NCBI RefSeq assembly: GCF_036226885.1
Contig: NZ_CP109027.1
Location: 2,294,001-2,358,000, forward strand
Length of the DNA: 64,000 nt
Direction of reading: 5' to 3'
Origin: Streptomyces sp. NBC_00663
GTDB lineage: Bacteria > Actinomycetota > Actinomycetes > Streptomycetales > Streptomycetaceae
Under the pieces are notes generated by a model. That model did not search any database. It saw only the letters and a list, made by a program, of their open reading frames with translations, and had not been told where the DNA came from. How positions within the stretch are numbered: the stretch's first letter is position 1; the number at the start of each line of letters is the position of its first letter. Below, one piece after another: positions 51,065 through 59,347 of this stretch. A program made the translations under genes and the position numbers.

Positions 51065-52458
51065 TGGCAGCCCACCTCGCGAACGGGATTCCGACCCGCC
51101 TGTTGATGTGGCAGCGCGTACGTGAGTACGCCGTGCCACTGTCCATGATCGAGACCTCGACGGCACGGCGTACCGCCGGTGACTGGGCGGGCGCCTGCGC
51201 CGCCGCCCGGGTCGACGTCGATCTCGATCTGCGCGCCGTACGTGATCGTCACGGCACTGAAGTCACTGCCCGGCTCCGGGCTGATCTGCGCCGGCTGGCG
51301 CCGGATCTGCTGCGCTGGCACATGCCCAGGATCGCCCCCGACGGGCGGCTCCGGCCGGGCATGACGCTCTCCCTGGCCCGTTACCGGGGTGACGCTCCGC
51401 TGCATCTGGTGGTGCGGACGCCGCCGGCCTGGGCGGACGCCGGGCAGCGGATGGCGCTCGCGCTGTGGGAGGAGTCCGGGGACAGCGACCCCGGGCACCA
51501 TCCGCACCCGCACCCCGACCGGCGTTTCCGGCTCGATCTGCATCGGCACCTGTGGGACGTGGAGCGCAGTGGCGAGCTCGCCCGGCGCTGCGCCGACGAC
51601 CCCGACTCGTCGTGGGCCAGGGCGCGTTGGGCCGCCGAGGCGGAGGTGATGTTCCGGGCCGACGGCCGGTCCCGGGGCGCCTTCACCGTGCGGCTCGATG
51701 CGCGCAGTCGTGCCGTGCTGGAACTCGTGGCGCCCGACGACAGTCACGCGCCGACGTTCCGGCCGGTGCGGGAGGAGCCGCCACCGCAGGAGGTCGCGGC
51801 GCTTCCGGTGCTGCCGGAGGCGGCGGCCCGGGTGCTTGTGGACCTGGAGCTGCTGCGGGCCGGGCTGGTCTCGGTCGAGGGGCTGCATCCGCTGGTCGGC
51901 GCCGCGTTGACGGCCCACGGCTCGGCGTCGCCGGCGACGGCACGTCCGGTCGCCGAAGTACGCGATCCGCACCGCGTGGAGTGCCGGGGCGAGGTCCATC
52001 GGATCGCGCTGCGGGACGGGGTGCTGACGGCGATCGACCACGAACCCGCCCAACTGCGCCGCGAGGACCTGCTGGTGGCGCTCGGCGGGCCACCGCTGCC
52101 CTGTCTGCGCGCGATCGACGCCGTGCACCGCAATCCGGAGGAGCTGCCCGCGGTCCGGGAGCGGCTCCGGCACGGTGACGTCGTCGGGGCGCTGACCGTG
52201 GTCGAGGGGCTGCTCGGCCCCGGTGCCGTGCTGCGGGACGGGCCGCTCCGGGAGGAGCTGGAGTCGGCCGCGGCCCGCCGCCTCGACCACGGCCTCTACC
52301 GGTCGGGCCTGGTCCCCGAGCACCCCGCCGCCGGTGCGGTGGGGAGTCCGGCGCGGCCCGAGGCGGGTCACCGCCCGCGGCTCGACCGCCGGACGCCTCA
52401 TGAGATGCGCCGCAAACGGAACGGTCGGGCCCGCCCGCGCACCGGTCTGACCGTCTGA
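51064..52458 (+). CDS. Unknown protein of the MoxR/vWA cassette
   Basis: The 464-aa protein starts at ATG 51064, with AGGTGA 6 nt upstream; GTG 51058 is less likely. No domain was recognised. The N-terminal region reads VPLSMIETSTARRTAGDWAG and DVDLDLRAVRDRHG, and the middle has a histidine-rich motif HHPHPHPDRRFRLDLHRHLWD. The tail is basic (RRKRNGRARPRTG). No membrane segment. It heads a three-gene set with the ATPase and the HExxH/vWA protein, so it may be their substrate, adaptor or effector (inference). Confidence 0.7.
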   Translation: MAAHLANGIPTRLLMWQRVREYAVPLSMIETSTARRTAGDWAGACAAARVDVDLDLRAVRDRHGTEVTARLRADLRRLAPDLLRWHMPRIAPDGRLRPGMTLSLARYRGDAPLHLVVRTPPAWADAGQRMALALWEESGDSDPGHHPHPHPDRRFRLDLHRHLWDVERSGELARRCADDPDSSWARARWAAEAEVMFRADGRSRGAFTVRLDARSRAVLELVAPDDSHAPTFRPVREEPPPQEVAALPVLPEAAARVLVDLELLRAGLVSVEGLHPLVGAALTAHGSASPATARPVAEVRDPHRVECRGEVHRIALRDGVLTAIDHEPAQLRREDLLVALGGPPLPCLRAIDAVHRNPEELPAVRERLRHGDVVGALTVVEGLLGPGAVLRDGPLREELESAAARRLDHGLYRSGLVPEHPAAGAVGSPARPEAGHRPRLDRRTPHEMRRKRNGRARPRTGLTV

Positions 52459-52519
52459 CCCCGACTTCCCCTTTCCGGGCTCCCGTTCGGGACCCCCTCA
52501 CACCCCTCAGGTGATGCCC

Positions 52520-53755
52520 ATGACGTCCCATGCCCTGCTGCCCACGAACCCCCAGCTCGCCCTCGCCGACGACCTCCTGACGCTGCTCCGGACCACCGAC
52601 ACCGAGCCCCGCCCCGACGACCAGCTCGAAGCGCTCACCCTGGCCGTCGCGGCGGACCTGCCCGTGCTGCTGTGGGGCGAGCCGGGCATCGGCAAGACCG
52701 CGGCGCTGACGCAGCTCGCCGACTCGCTCGACCTGCCGCTGACGACCGTGATCGCCAGCGTCCACGAGCCGACCGACTTCTCCGGACTGCCCATCGTGGG
52801 CGAGGACCCCGCGGTGCAGGGGGTGCCGATGGCACCGCCGCAGTGGGCCGTCGAGCTGGTACGCGCCGGGCGGGGACTGCTCTTCCTCGACGAACTCTCC
52901 ACCGCCACCCCGGCCGTGCAGGCCGCACTGCTGCGGGTCGTGCTGGAGCGCAGGGTCGGCGCGCTCCAACTGCCGCCGGGGGTAAGGATCGTGGCCGCCG
53001 CCAACCCGCGGGCGTCGGCGGCGGACGGGTGGGAGCTGAGCCCGCCGCTGGCCAACCGGTTCGTGCACCTGTACTGGGTGCACGACCGGGACGTGGTGGT
53101 GCGGGGGCTCGGCGGGGTGTGGCCCCGGGCCGAGCTGCCCCGGCTGGAGCCCGAGCGGCTGGCGGATGCGGTGGCGTTCGCCCGGCGCGCGGTCTGCGGC
53201 TTCCTGCACGCCCGGCCGACGCTGATCCACCGGCTGCCGAGCACGGAGACGCGGCGCGGCGGAGCCTGGCCCTCCCCGCGCAGCTGGGAGACGGCCCTGA
53301 CGCTGCTCGCCTTCGCCACGGCGGCCTCCGTCTCCCAGGAGGTGCTGGCGCTCCTCGTGCGGGGCGCGGTGGGCGACGGGCCGGGCCTGGAACTGCTCGC
53401 CCATCTCGACCGGATGGACCTCCCGGACCCGGAGTCGCTGCTGGCCGACCCGCCCACCGCCGAGCTGCCGGAGCGCGGCGATCTGCGGCAGGCGGCGCTG
53501 GAGGCGGTGGTCGCGGCTGTCGGGGCACGGCCGGAACGGGACCGGTGGGAGGCGGGCTGGGCGGTGCTGGTGCGGGCGATGGAGACCGGAGCCCCGGATC
53601 TGCTGGTCGCCCCGGCCAAGGCGCTGGCCGCGCTGCGGCGCGACGACTGGGAGGTTCCGGCGACGGTGGAACGGCTGGCCAAGGTCGTCGGCATCGCCGC
53701 CCGGGCGGAACGGTCGGTGGAGCGGGCGGCGGCCGGGATCGGGGTGAGCCGATGA
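52520..53755 (+). CDS. MoxR-like AAA+ ATPase
   Basis: The 411-aa protein starts at ATG 52520, chosen because AGGTGA lies 5 nt upstream; GTG 52511 and ATG 52514 are alternatives. It has Walker A GEPGIGKT (53-60), Walker B LLFLDE (120-125) and a sensor Asn162 in AAANP, with the MoxR-type insert around VHEPTDFSGLP. MoxR ATPases typically remodel or activate a partner containing a vWA domain (family knowledge), and that partner starts at its stop codon (ATGA). A C-terminal helical region follows residue 230. Confidence 0.88.
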   Translation: MTSHALLPTNPQLALADDLLTLLRTTDTEPRPDDQLEALTLAVAADLPVLLWGEPGIGKTAALTQLADSLDLPLTTVIASVHEPTDFSGLPIVGEDPAVQGVPMAPPQWAVELVRAGRGLLFLDELSTATPAVQAALLRVVLERRVGALQLPPGVRIVAAANPRASAADGWELSPPLANRFVHLYWVHDRDVVVRGLGGVWPRAELPRLEPERLADAVAFARRAVCGFLHARPTLIHRLPSTETRRGGAWPSPRSWETALTLLAFATAASVSQEVLALLVRGAVGDGPGLELLAHLDRMDLPDPESLLADPPTAELPERGDLRQAALEAVVAAVGARPERDRWEAGWAVLVRAMETGAPDLLVAPAKALAALRRDDWEVPATVERLAKVVGIAARAERSVERAAAGIGVSR

Positions 53756-55083
53756 CAAGGTCCGCGCCGCGCCCCGTACCGCGCCCCATGCCCCCGTCTC
53801 CCCCACCGCGCCCGGTGCGGGCCGCGCTGCCGCAACCGCCCAGCAGCCCGGACGCGGATGGCCAACTCCCCCTGGACATGGAGAAGTTGCTGGCCGCCCG
53901 GCTGCACGCCGTCAAGGTCCGCCCGTATCTCGCCGTGGCCCTCTTCGCGCTGCACATCGTCGAGGACCGGTCGGTGCCGACGATGGCGGTCGACGCGCAC
54001 TGGCGCTGCTATGTCTCACCCGCCTTCGTGGCGCGCATGCCGGTGGAGGAGCTGGCGGGTGTCTGGGTGCACGAGGTGTCCCATCTCCTTAGGGACCACC
54101 ACGGACGGGGCGAGCGCTATGCGCGGGAGAACGAGGAGTACGGCCCCGGGGAGCGGCTGCGGCGGAACATCGCGGCCGACTTCGAGATCAACGACGACAT
54201 CTACGGTGACGGTCTGCCCCGGCCCACCGGGGCCGTTCTGCCCTCTCTGCTGGGGCTGAGCGACGGCCGGCTGATGGAGGAGTACCTGCGGACGTCGTCC
54301 ATGTCCGGGCTCGCCGCCGACCTGGCCTGGGTGGACTGCGGCAGCGGCGCCGACGGACAGGCGCGGCCCTGGGAGCTGGGCGCCGAGGGGGCGAACGGGC
54401 TGACCCGGCAGCAGCGGGACGCGGTGCGCTTCCGGGTCGCCGAGGGGATCAAGGGCAAGCCGGGTGACACCCCGGACGGCTGGCGGCGCTGGGCGGACGA
54501 GACGTTCCATCCGCCGCAGCCGTGGCGGCAGTTGCTGGGCGCGGCGATCCGCGCGGCGGCCGGTGCGCCAGGGGTGGGCGAGAACCACACCTACCGGCGT
54601 CCCTCCCGGCGCTCGGCCGCCGTTCCCGGGGTGCTGCTGCCGAGTCTGCGCCGGACCCCGCCCCGGGTGTGCGTGGTGATCGACACCTCCGGGTCGGTGA
54701 GCGACGCCGAGCTGGGCAGTGCGCTGCTGGAGGTGGCGGCGATCGCGCGGGCCGTGGGCGGGCGGCGCGATCTGGTGTCGGTGATCTCCTGCGACGCGGC
54801 GGCGGGGCTCGCCGCCCCGCTCTGCCGCGCCGAGGACATCGAACTGATCGGCGGTGGCGGAACGGACCTGCGTTCCGGCTTCGCCCGGGCGCTGCGCTCC
54901 CGGCCTCGCCCGGACGTGGTCGTCGCCCTCACGGACGGCCAGACGCCCTGGCCGTCGGAGCCGCCGCCCTGCCGGACCGTCGTCGGGCTCTTCCCGCGTC
55001 CCACCCGTAACGGGAAGGAACGCGATCCGGACTACGTCCCCGACACGCCGCCGTCGTGGGCCCGTGTCGTCACCATCAACTGA
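53752..55083 (+). CDS. HExxH putative metallopeptidase with C-terminal vWA-like domain
   Basis: The 443-aa protein overlaps the ATPase stop (ATGA). After a Pro-rich N-terminus, residues 45-250 form a metallopeptidase-like domain with H107-E-V-S-H111 followed by NIAADFEINDD, where an acidic third ligand would be expected. Residues about 300-440 form a vWA-like domain with MIDAS motif D311-T-S-G-S315 and a later GGGTDLRSGF, which resembles the DUF2201-type layout. The gene ends 8 bp inside the convergent GH42 gene. Confidence 0.85.
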   Translation: MTRSAPRPVPRPMPPSPPPRPVRAALPQPPSSPDADGQLPLDMEKLLAARLHAVKVRPYLAVALFALHIVEDRSVPTMAVDAHWRCYVSPAFVARMPVEELAGVWVHEVSHLLRDHHGRGERYARENEEYGPGERLRRNIAADFEINDDIYGDGLPRPTGAVLPSLLGLSDGRLMEEYLRTSSMSGLAADLAWVDCGSGADGQARPWELGAEGANGLTRQQRDAVRFRVAEGIKGKPGDTPDGWRRWADETFHPPQPWRQLLGAAIRAAAGAPGVGENHTYRRPSRRSAAVPGVLLPSLRRTPPRVCVVIDTSGSVSDAELGSALLEVAAIARAVGGRRDLVSVISCDAAAGLAAPLCRAEDIELIGGGGTDLRSGFARALRSRPRPDVVVALTDGQTPWPSEPPPCRTVVGLFPRPTRNGKERDPDYVPDTPPSWARVVTIN

Positions 55084-57079
55084 GCGGACGCAGTACGGCG
55101 ACGCCGAGCGGGTCGAGGGACAGGGGTTCGCCCTGCTCGATCCGCTTTCCGGTGAGGAGGTCGGTGGCGGTGGTGAGGGCGGTCAAGTGGGCCGGTTCCG
55201 GGGCGTGGTTGAGGACGAAGAGGAGGCGGGTGCCGTCGGGGGCGACGCGGGTGGCGGTCTCGACGGCGGGGTGGTCGGCGTACGGGCCGAGCAGGTCGTG
55301 GCGGGCGAGGATGCGGCGGATCACCTGGTCTACGCCGGGCTGGTCGAGGGCGGTGGCGACGTACCAGCCCTCGCCTTTCCCGAAGGCGTTGCGGGTCACC
55401 GCCGGGGTGCCCGCGTAGAAGTCGCTGCCGTACGTGGCGACCGGCTCGGCGCCGCGCGGCTGGACGATCTCGAAGACCAGGCGGGCCTCGGTCCCCAACT
55501 CCGGTATCGGCTGGGTCACTTCCGGTGGCCGGGCGTCCCACTCGTCGACGCGGACGCCCATGAGCGGGGCGAGCGGGCCGGGGACGTCGGCGAGGAAGGC
55601 CCGGTCGTGTGCGTCGGCGCGGCCGGAGAGGAAGGTCGTCAGGACGGTGCCGCCGCGTGCGGCGACGGCTTCGAGGCGGCCGGCGAGGTCGCCCTTGACC
55701 AGGTGGAGGACGGGGGCGAGGACCACGTCGTACGCGGTGAGGTCGGCGCTCTGCGGTACGACGTCCACGTCGGCGCCGGCCTCGCGGGCGGCCCGGTAGT
55801 AGGCGTGCACGACCTCCTGGTACTTCACCAGCCGGGAGGGGCCGTCGGAGATCTCCAGGGCCCACCAGCTGTCCCAGTCGAAGAGGAGGGCGGTGCGGGC
55901 GGGGGTGCGGGCGCCCAGGGTCGCGTCGCCGAGGAGATGCAACTCCCGCCCCAGGTCGGCCACTTCGCGGAAGACGCGGGTGTCGTCGCGTCCGGCGTGG
56001 CCGATGACCGCCCCGTGGTACTTCTCGCAGGCCCCGCGGGAGGCGCGCAGCTGGAAGTAGAGGGCGGCGTCGGCGCCGTGGGCGAGGGCCTGGAAGGTGG
56101 CGAGGCGAAGCTCCCCCGGCCTGCGCAGGGGGTTCACGTCCCGGCAGGCCGTGGTCGACGGGGTCTGTTCCATCACCCAGAAGGGGGCGCCGTCCTTGAG
56201 GCCGCGCATCAGGTCGTGGGCCAGGGCGGGCCAGGTCGGCGGGGCGTCGAGGGGCGGGTAGCTGTCCCAGGACGCGAAGTCGAGGTGGGGTGCCCAGCGG
56301 TGGTAGTCGAGGGGGCGAAACATGCCCATGAAGTTGGTGGTGACGGGGGTCTCGGGGTCGTGGCTGCGGATCGCCTCCTTCTCGGCGAGGAAGCAGCCGA
56401 GCAGCGCGTCGGTGGTGAAGCGGAAGTAGTCGAGGGTGATGCCCTGGAAGGCGGTGTGGTCGGGGCCCCGCCAGTGCTCGGTGAGGGCGCTCGGCGGCTC
56501 GCTCTCGGCCCAGTCGGTGTAGCGGTGGGACCAGAAGGTCGTCCACCAGGCGTCGTTGAGGGCGTCGAGGGTGCCGTACTGGTCGCGGAGCCAGTTGCGG
56601 AAGGCGTCCGCGCACAGCCCGCAGTAACAGACGCCGCCGTACTCGTTGTTGATGTGCCAGGCGAGCAACGCCGGGTGGTCGGCGTAGCGTTCGGCGAGGT
56701 GTCCGGACATCGCGGTGGAGAGCCTGCGGTACGCCGGTGAGCTGGGGCAGAAGTTGTGCCGCTGGCCGTAGCGGTGCCGGCGGCCCTCGAAGTCGGTGCG
56801 GTTGACCTCGGGGTACTTCCTGGCGAGCCAGGGCGGGAGGGCGGCGGTGCCGGTGGCCAGGCAGACCTGGCGGCCCTCGGCGGCGGCACGGTCGAGGATA
56901 CGGTCGAGGACCGTGAAGTCGTAGGTCTCCTCGGCGGGTTGGGTGAGGGACCAGGAGAAGACGCCGACGGTGAGGGTGTCGATGCCGGCCTGGCCGAAGA
57001 GGCGGTGGTCCTCGTCCCAGACGTCCTGCGGCCACTGTTCGGGGTTGTAGTCGCCGCCGTACGGAATCCTGCCGGTCAT
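55076..57079 (-). CDS. GH42 beta-galactosidase
   Basis: The 667-aa enzyme starts at ATG 57079, overlapping the stop of the DUF624 gene. The acid/base is Glu146 in HINNEYGG and the nucleophile Glu304 in WVMEQTPS. Cys111, Cys151, Cys153 and Cys156 match the structural zinc site of GH42. No signal peptide, so it acts on imported galactosides or arabinosides. A trimerisation-like domain (about 395-590) and a short C-terminal beta domain follow. As last gene of the operon it ends inside the vWA gene on the other strand. Confidence 0.93.
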   Translation of the reverse strand: MTGRIPYGGDYNPEQWPQDVWDEDHRLFGQAGIDTLTVGVFSWSLTQPAEETYDFTVLDRILDRAAAEGRQVCLATGTAALPPWLARKYPEVNRTDFEGRRHRYGQRHNFCPSSPAYRRLSTAMSGHLAERYADHPALLAWHINNEYGGVCYCGLCADAFRNWLRDQYGTLDALNDAWWTTFWSHRYTDWAESEPPSALTEHWRGPDHTAFQGITLDYFRFTTDALLGCFLAEKEAIRSHDPETPVTTNFMGMFRPLDYHRWAPHLDFASWDSYPPLDAPPTWPALAHDLMRGLKDGAPFWVMEQTPSTTACRDVNPLRRPGELRLATFQALAHGADAALYFQLRASRGACEKYHGAVIGHAGRDDTRVFREVADLGRELHLLGDATLGARTPARTALLFDWDSWWALEISDGPSRLVKYQEVVHAYYRAAREAGADVDVVPQSADLTAYDVVLAPVLHLVKGDLAGRLEAVAARGGTVLTTFLSGRADAHDRAFLADVPGPLAPLMGVRVDEWDARPPEVTQPIPELGTEARLVFEIVQPRGAEPVATYGSDFYAGTPAVTRNAFGKGEGWYVATALDQPGVDQVIRRILARHDLLGPYADHPAVETATRVAPDGTRLLFVLNHAPEPAHLTALTTATDLLTGKRIEQGEPLSLDPLGVAVLRPLS

Positions 57080-57756
57080 GCGGTGAAGTCCCTCTCGGTC
57101 TCGGCGATCACCGCACGGCTGCCGTGCAACAGGGACAGCAGCAGCGGGGCTGCCAGCAGGGCGGGCAGGGCCTCGGTCAGCAGGGCGGTCCCCGCGGCGG
57201 TCAGGACGAGCAGCGAGGCGGCCGCGAGGGTGGCACGGCCGTGCCGGAACAGGAAGTACGCGGCGAGCCGGGCGGTGTCGCGGGTGCGGAAGCTGAACAG
57301 GGAGGTCAGGACGAGTGCGTGGGCGCCCCACAGGAGGGAGCCGAGGCCGACCGCCCCGAGCAGTACCGCCCACCAGCCGGGCAGCCCGGTTGCGGAGAAG
57401 TGGGTGAGCGTGAAGGCGATGACCGTGAGCCAGGCCAGCAGCGGCGCCCACAGCCGCAGCGCCGGAAGCGCGTTGAGACGCCAGCCGCGCCGGTAGGCGC
57501 GGGCCGGGTGGAGGTCGGTGAGGTCGCGGTCGCGGTGGTGGAGGGCGTAGAGGGCGGCGGAGGCGGCGGGGCCGAGCGGGAGGAGGCATACGGCGGCCAG
57601 AGGGAGGTTCGACGGGTCGGCGCCCAGCAGGAGGAGGCCGGCGAGACCCGGGCTCGCGGCGGCCAGCAGGAGGGCGCCGACCGTGAGGAGGGTGTGGATG
57701 AGGGCGACGGCGCGGGAGAGGGAACCGCCGCCGAAGGAGACGGCGGGTGCGCTCAT
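57076..57756 (-). CDS. DUF624/YesL-like membrane protein
   Basis: The 226-aa protein starts at ATG 57756 with a GAAGGGA ribosome binding site. It has five or six hydrophobic segments, a central charged loop (HHRDRDLTDLHPARAYRRGWR) and a C-terminal amphipathic end. DUF624 (YesL-like) proteins occur in operons with Lpl-type sugar ABC transporters, as here, but their role is not settled. The family assignment rests on layout and context more than on strong motifs. Confidence 0.65.
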   Translation of the reverse strand: MSAPAVSFGGGSLSRAVALIHTLLTVGALLLAAASPGLAGLLLLGADPSNLPLAAVCLLPLGPAASAALYALHHRDRDLTDLHPARAYRRGWRLNALPALRLWAPLLAWLTVIAFTLTHFSATGLPGWWAVLLGAVGLGSLLWGAHALVLTSLFSFRTRDTARLAAYFLFRHGRATLAAASLLVLTAAGTALLTEALPALLAAPLLLSLLHGSRAVIAETERDFTA

Positions 57757-57757
57757 C

Positions 57758-57829
57758 GTGGGTCCCTTCGTGGGTCCCGTCCTGGATCCCTGCGCGGTTC
57801 CCTGCGTGGATCCCTTCCTGGATCCCTTC
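57758..57829. repeat. Six 12-bp tandem repeats, each with a Shine-Dalgarno-like core
   Basis: Units start at 57758, 57770, 57782, 57794, 57806 and 57818 with pattern GTGGATCCCTTC and variants. On the gene strand each reads GAAGGGATCCAC-like, and GAAGGGA is the ribosome binding site of the DUF624 gene. The array fills nearly all of the gap between the GH39 and DUF624 genes. Confidence 0.85.
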
Positions 57830-57835
57830 GTGGGG

Positions 57836-59347
57836 TCATCGTGGCTCCCTGCCGAGCAGTCGGCGTTCGTCCGTCCAGGGCGGTGCCTCCTCCACGACCC
57901 CGCTGACCTCGACGAGTGTCACCTCATGGCGGCTCAGCGTCAGATCCAGCTCCACCCGGCCGTCCGCCACCGGCAGCCGCAGATGCCGTCGCGCGGGTTC
58001 GGCCGCCTCATGGAGTACGCCGAGCTGGGCCGGCCGGGGTGAGCGGGGGCTGCCCATCCGCTGCCAGGCCGTGCGGGCGTTGCCGTACTCCTCGTCCACA
58101 CTGGACCGTCGTACGAACGCCTCCCCCGCGGCCTCCAGCGGCACGGACAGGCGCACCCGGTGCTGGGACGGCCCCGGCGTCTCCCCGCTCGCGTCGACCG
58201 GCGCCCAAGCGAGGACGGTGACCCGGCCATCGGGGTGCCGGGTGACCAGGTGGTCGTCGCCGCGCCCCAGCAGCTGCTCCCCCATCCGCGCCATGAACGC
58301 GTACAGGTGGTACGTCGGCTTCTTCACCTGTCGGTGGGTGAGCAGTCCGAAGCCGCCGTGGAAGAGGGCGGTCGGCGGACCGGCCTCCTCGAACATGTCG
58401 CTGAAGGTCCAGTAGGAGAAGGAGTCGACGTGGTCGCCGCCGTGCGCGAGGACGGGTGCGAGGTAGGCGGCGTTGAAGGCGGTGTCGTGGACGGGGTTGT
58501 CGGGGCAGTAGGAGGAGTTGAACTCCGTGATGTGGACAGGGAGTTCGGCCAGCGCGGTGCCCTTCAGGAGGTCCCGAGGGGTGGCGAACTGGTCGAGGAG
58601 GTGCTGGGCCGGTTCCAGCGTCTGGTAGGAGCCGAAGGGCACGTGCTGGGCCGGGCCCGAGGTGTAGGCGTGCTTCGACACGAAGTCGACGGGCACGTCA
58701 CGGCGTGCGACGAACTCGGCGAACCGGCCCAGCCATTCGTCCGAGCCGGGCGAGATCGCCGGGCCGCCGACCTGGAGGGAGGCATCCACCTCCTTCACCG
58801 CGGACGCCGTCACCTCGTACAGCTTGTGATACTCCTGTTCGTCCGCGTTCTCCCAGAAGTCCGCCAGGTTGGGCTCGTTCCACACCTCGATGGGCCAGGT
58901 GCGCACCTCGTCCAGGCCGTAGCGGTCGACGAGGTGGGCGACGGTCGCGCGGACCAGGTCCGCCCACTCCTGGTACGACCGGGGCGGGGTGACATGGCCC
59001 CGCCACCAGAAGACCGTCTGCTTCCCGGACGCCAACTCCTCGGGCATGAAGCCGAGTTCGACGAAGGGCCGGATACCGAGGTCGAGGTAGGCGTCGACGA
59101 TCTGGTCGAGGTAGGTGAAGGAGTGGTGGACGCGCCGGGTGCCCTCCCATTCGTACGGGCGGTGGACCGCCATGCCGTCGCTCAGCAGGCCGTGCCCTCG
59201 GATGTACCGGAAGCCGATGTCGTCCTGGAGGAGCTTCAGGGAGTCCTGGTAGTCGCGGCGCAGGGCGAGTTCGATACGGCCGGTGCCGACACAGTGGCGC
59301 CAGGCCTCGGAGAGCCGTCCGATCGGCTCGGCGGGGACGCGGATCAC
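57836..59347 (-). CDS. GH39 beta-xylosidase
   Basis: The 503-aa enzyme starts at GTG 59347 with GGAG 6 nt upstream; the start overlaps the stop of the binding-protein gene (GTGA). The acid/base is Glu158 in IEVWNEPNL and the nucleophile Glu275 in VHITEFNSSY. No signal peptide, so it hydrolyses imported xylo-oligosaccharides. A C-terminal beta-sandwich (about 350-503) completes the family layout. Confidence 0.92.
   Translation of the reverse strand: MIRVPAEPIGRLSEAWRHCVGTGRIELALRRDYQDSLKLLQDDIGFRYIRGHGLLSDGMAVHRPYEWEGTRRVHHSFTYLDQIVDAYLDLGIRPFVELGFMPEELASGKQTVFWWRGHVTPPRSYQEWADLVRATVAHLVDRYGLDEVRTWPIEVWNEPNLADFWENADEQEYHKLYEVTASAVKEVDASLQVGGPAISPGSDEWLGRFAEFVARRDVPVDFVSKHAYTSGPAQHVPFGSYQTLEPAQHLLDQFATPRDLLKGTALAELPVHITEFNSSYCPDNPVHDTAFNAAYLAPVLAHGGDHVDSFSYWTFSDMFEEAGPPTALFHGGFGLLTHRQVKKPTYHLYAFMARMGEQLLGRGDDHLVTRHPDGRVTVLAWAPVDASGETPGPSQHRVRLSVPLEAAGEAFVRRSSVDEEYGNARTAWQRMGSPRSPRPAQLGVLHEAAEPARRHLRLPVADGRVELDLTLSRHEVTLVEVSGVVEEAPPWTDERRLLGREPR

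Noticed and set aside
57747..58415. Plus-strand ORF with WVPSWIPSW-type repeats, resembling a repeat protein
   Set aside because: The repeats are the 12-bp tandem array read on the wrong strand, and the rest is antisense to the GH39 gene.
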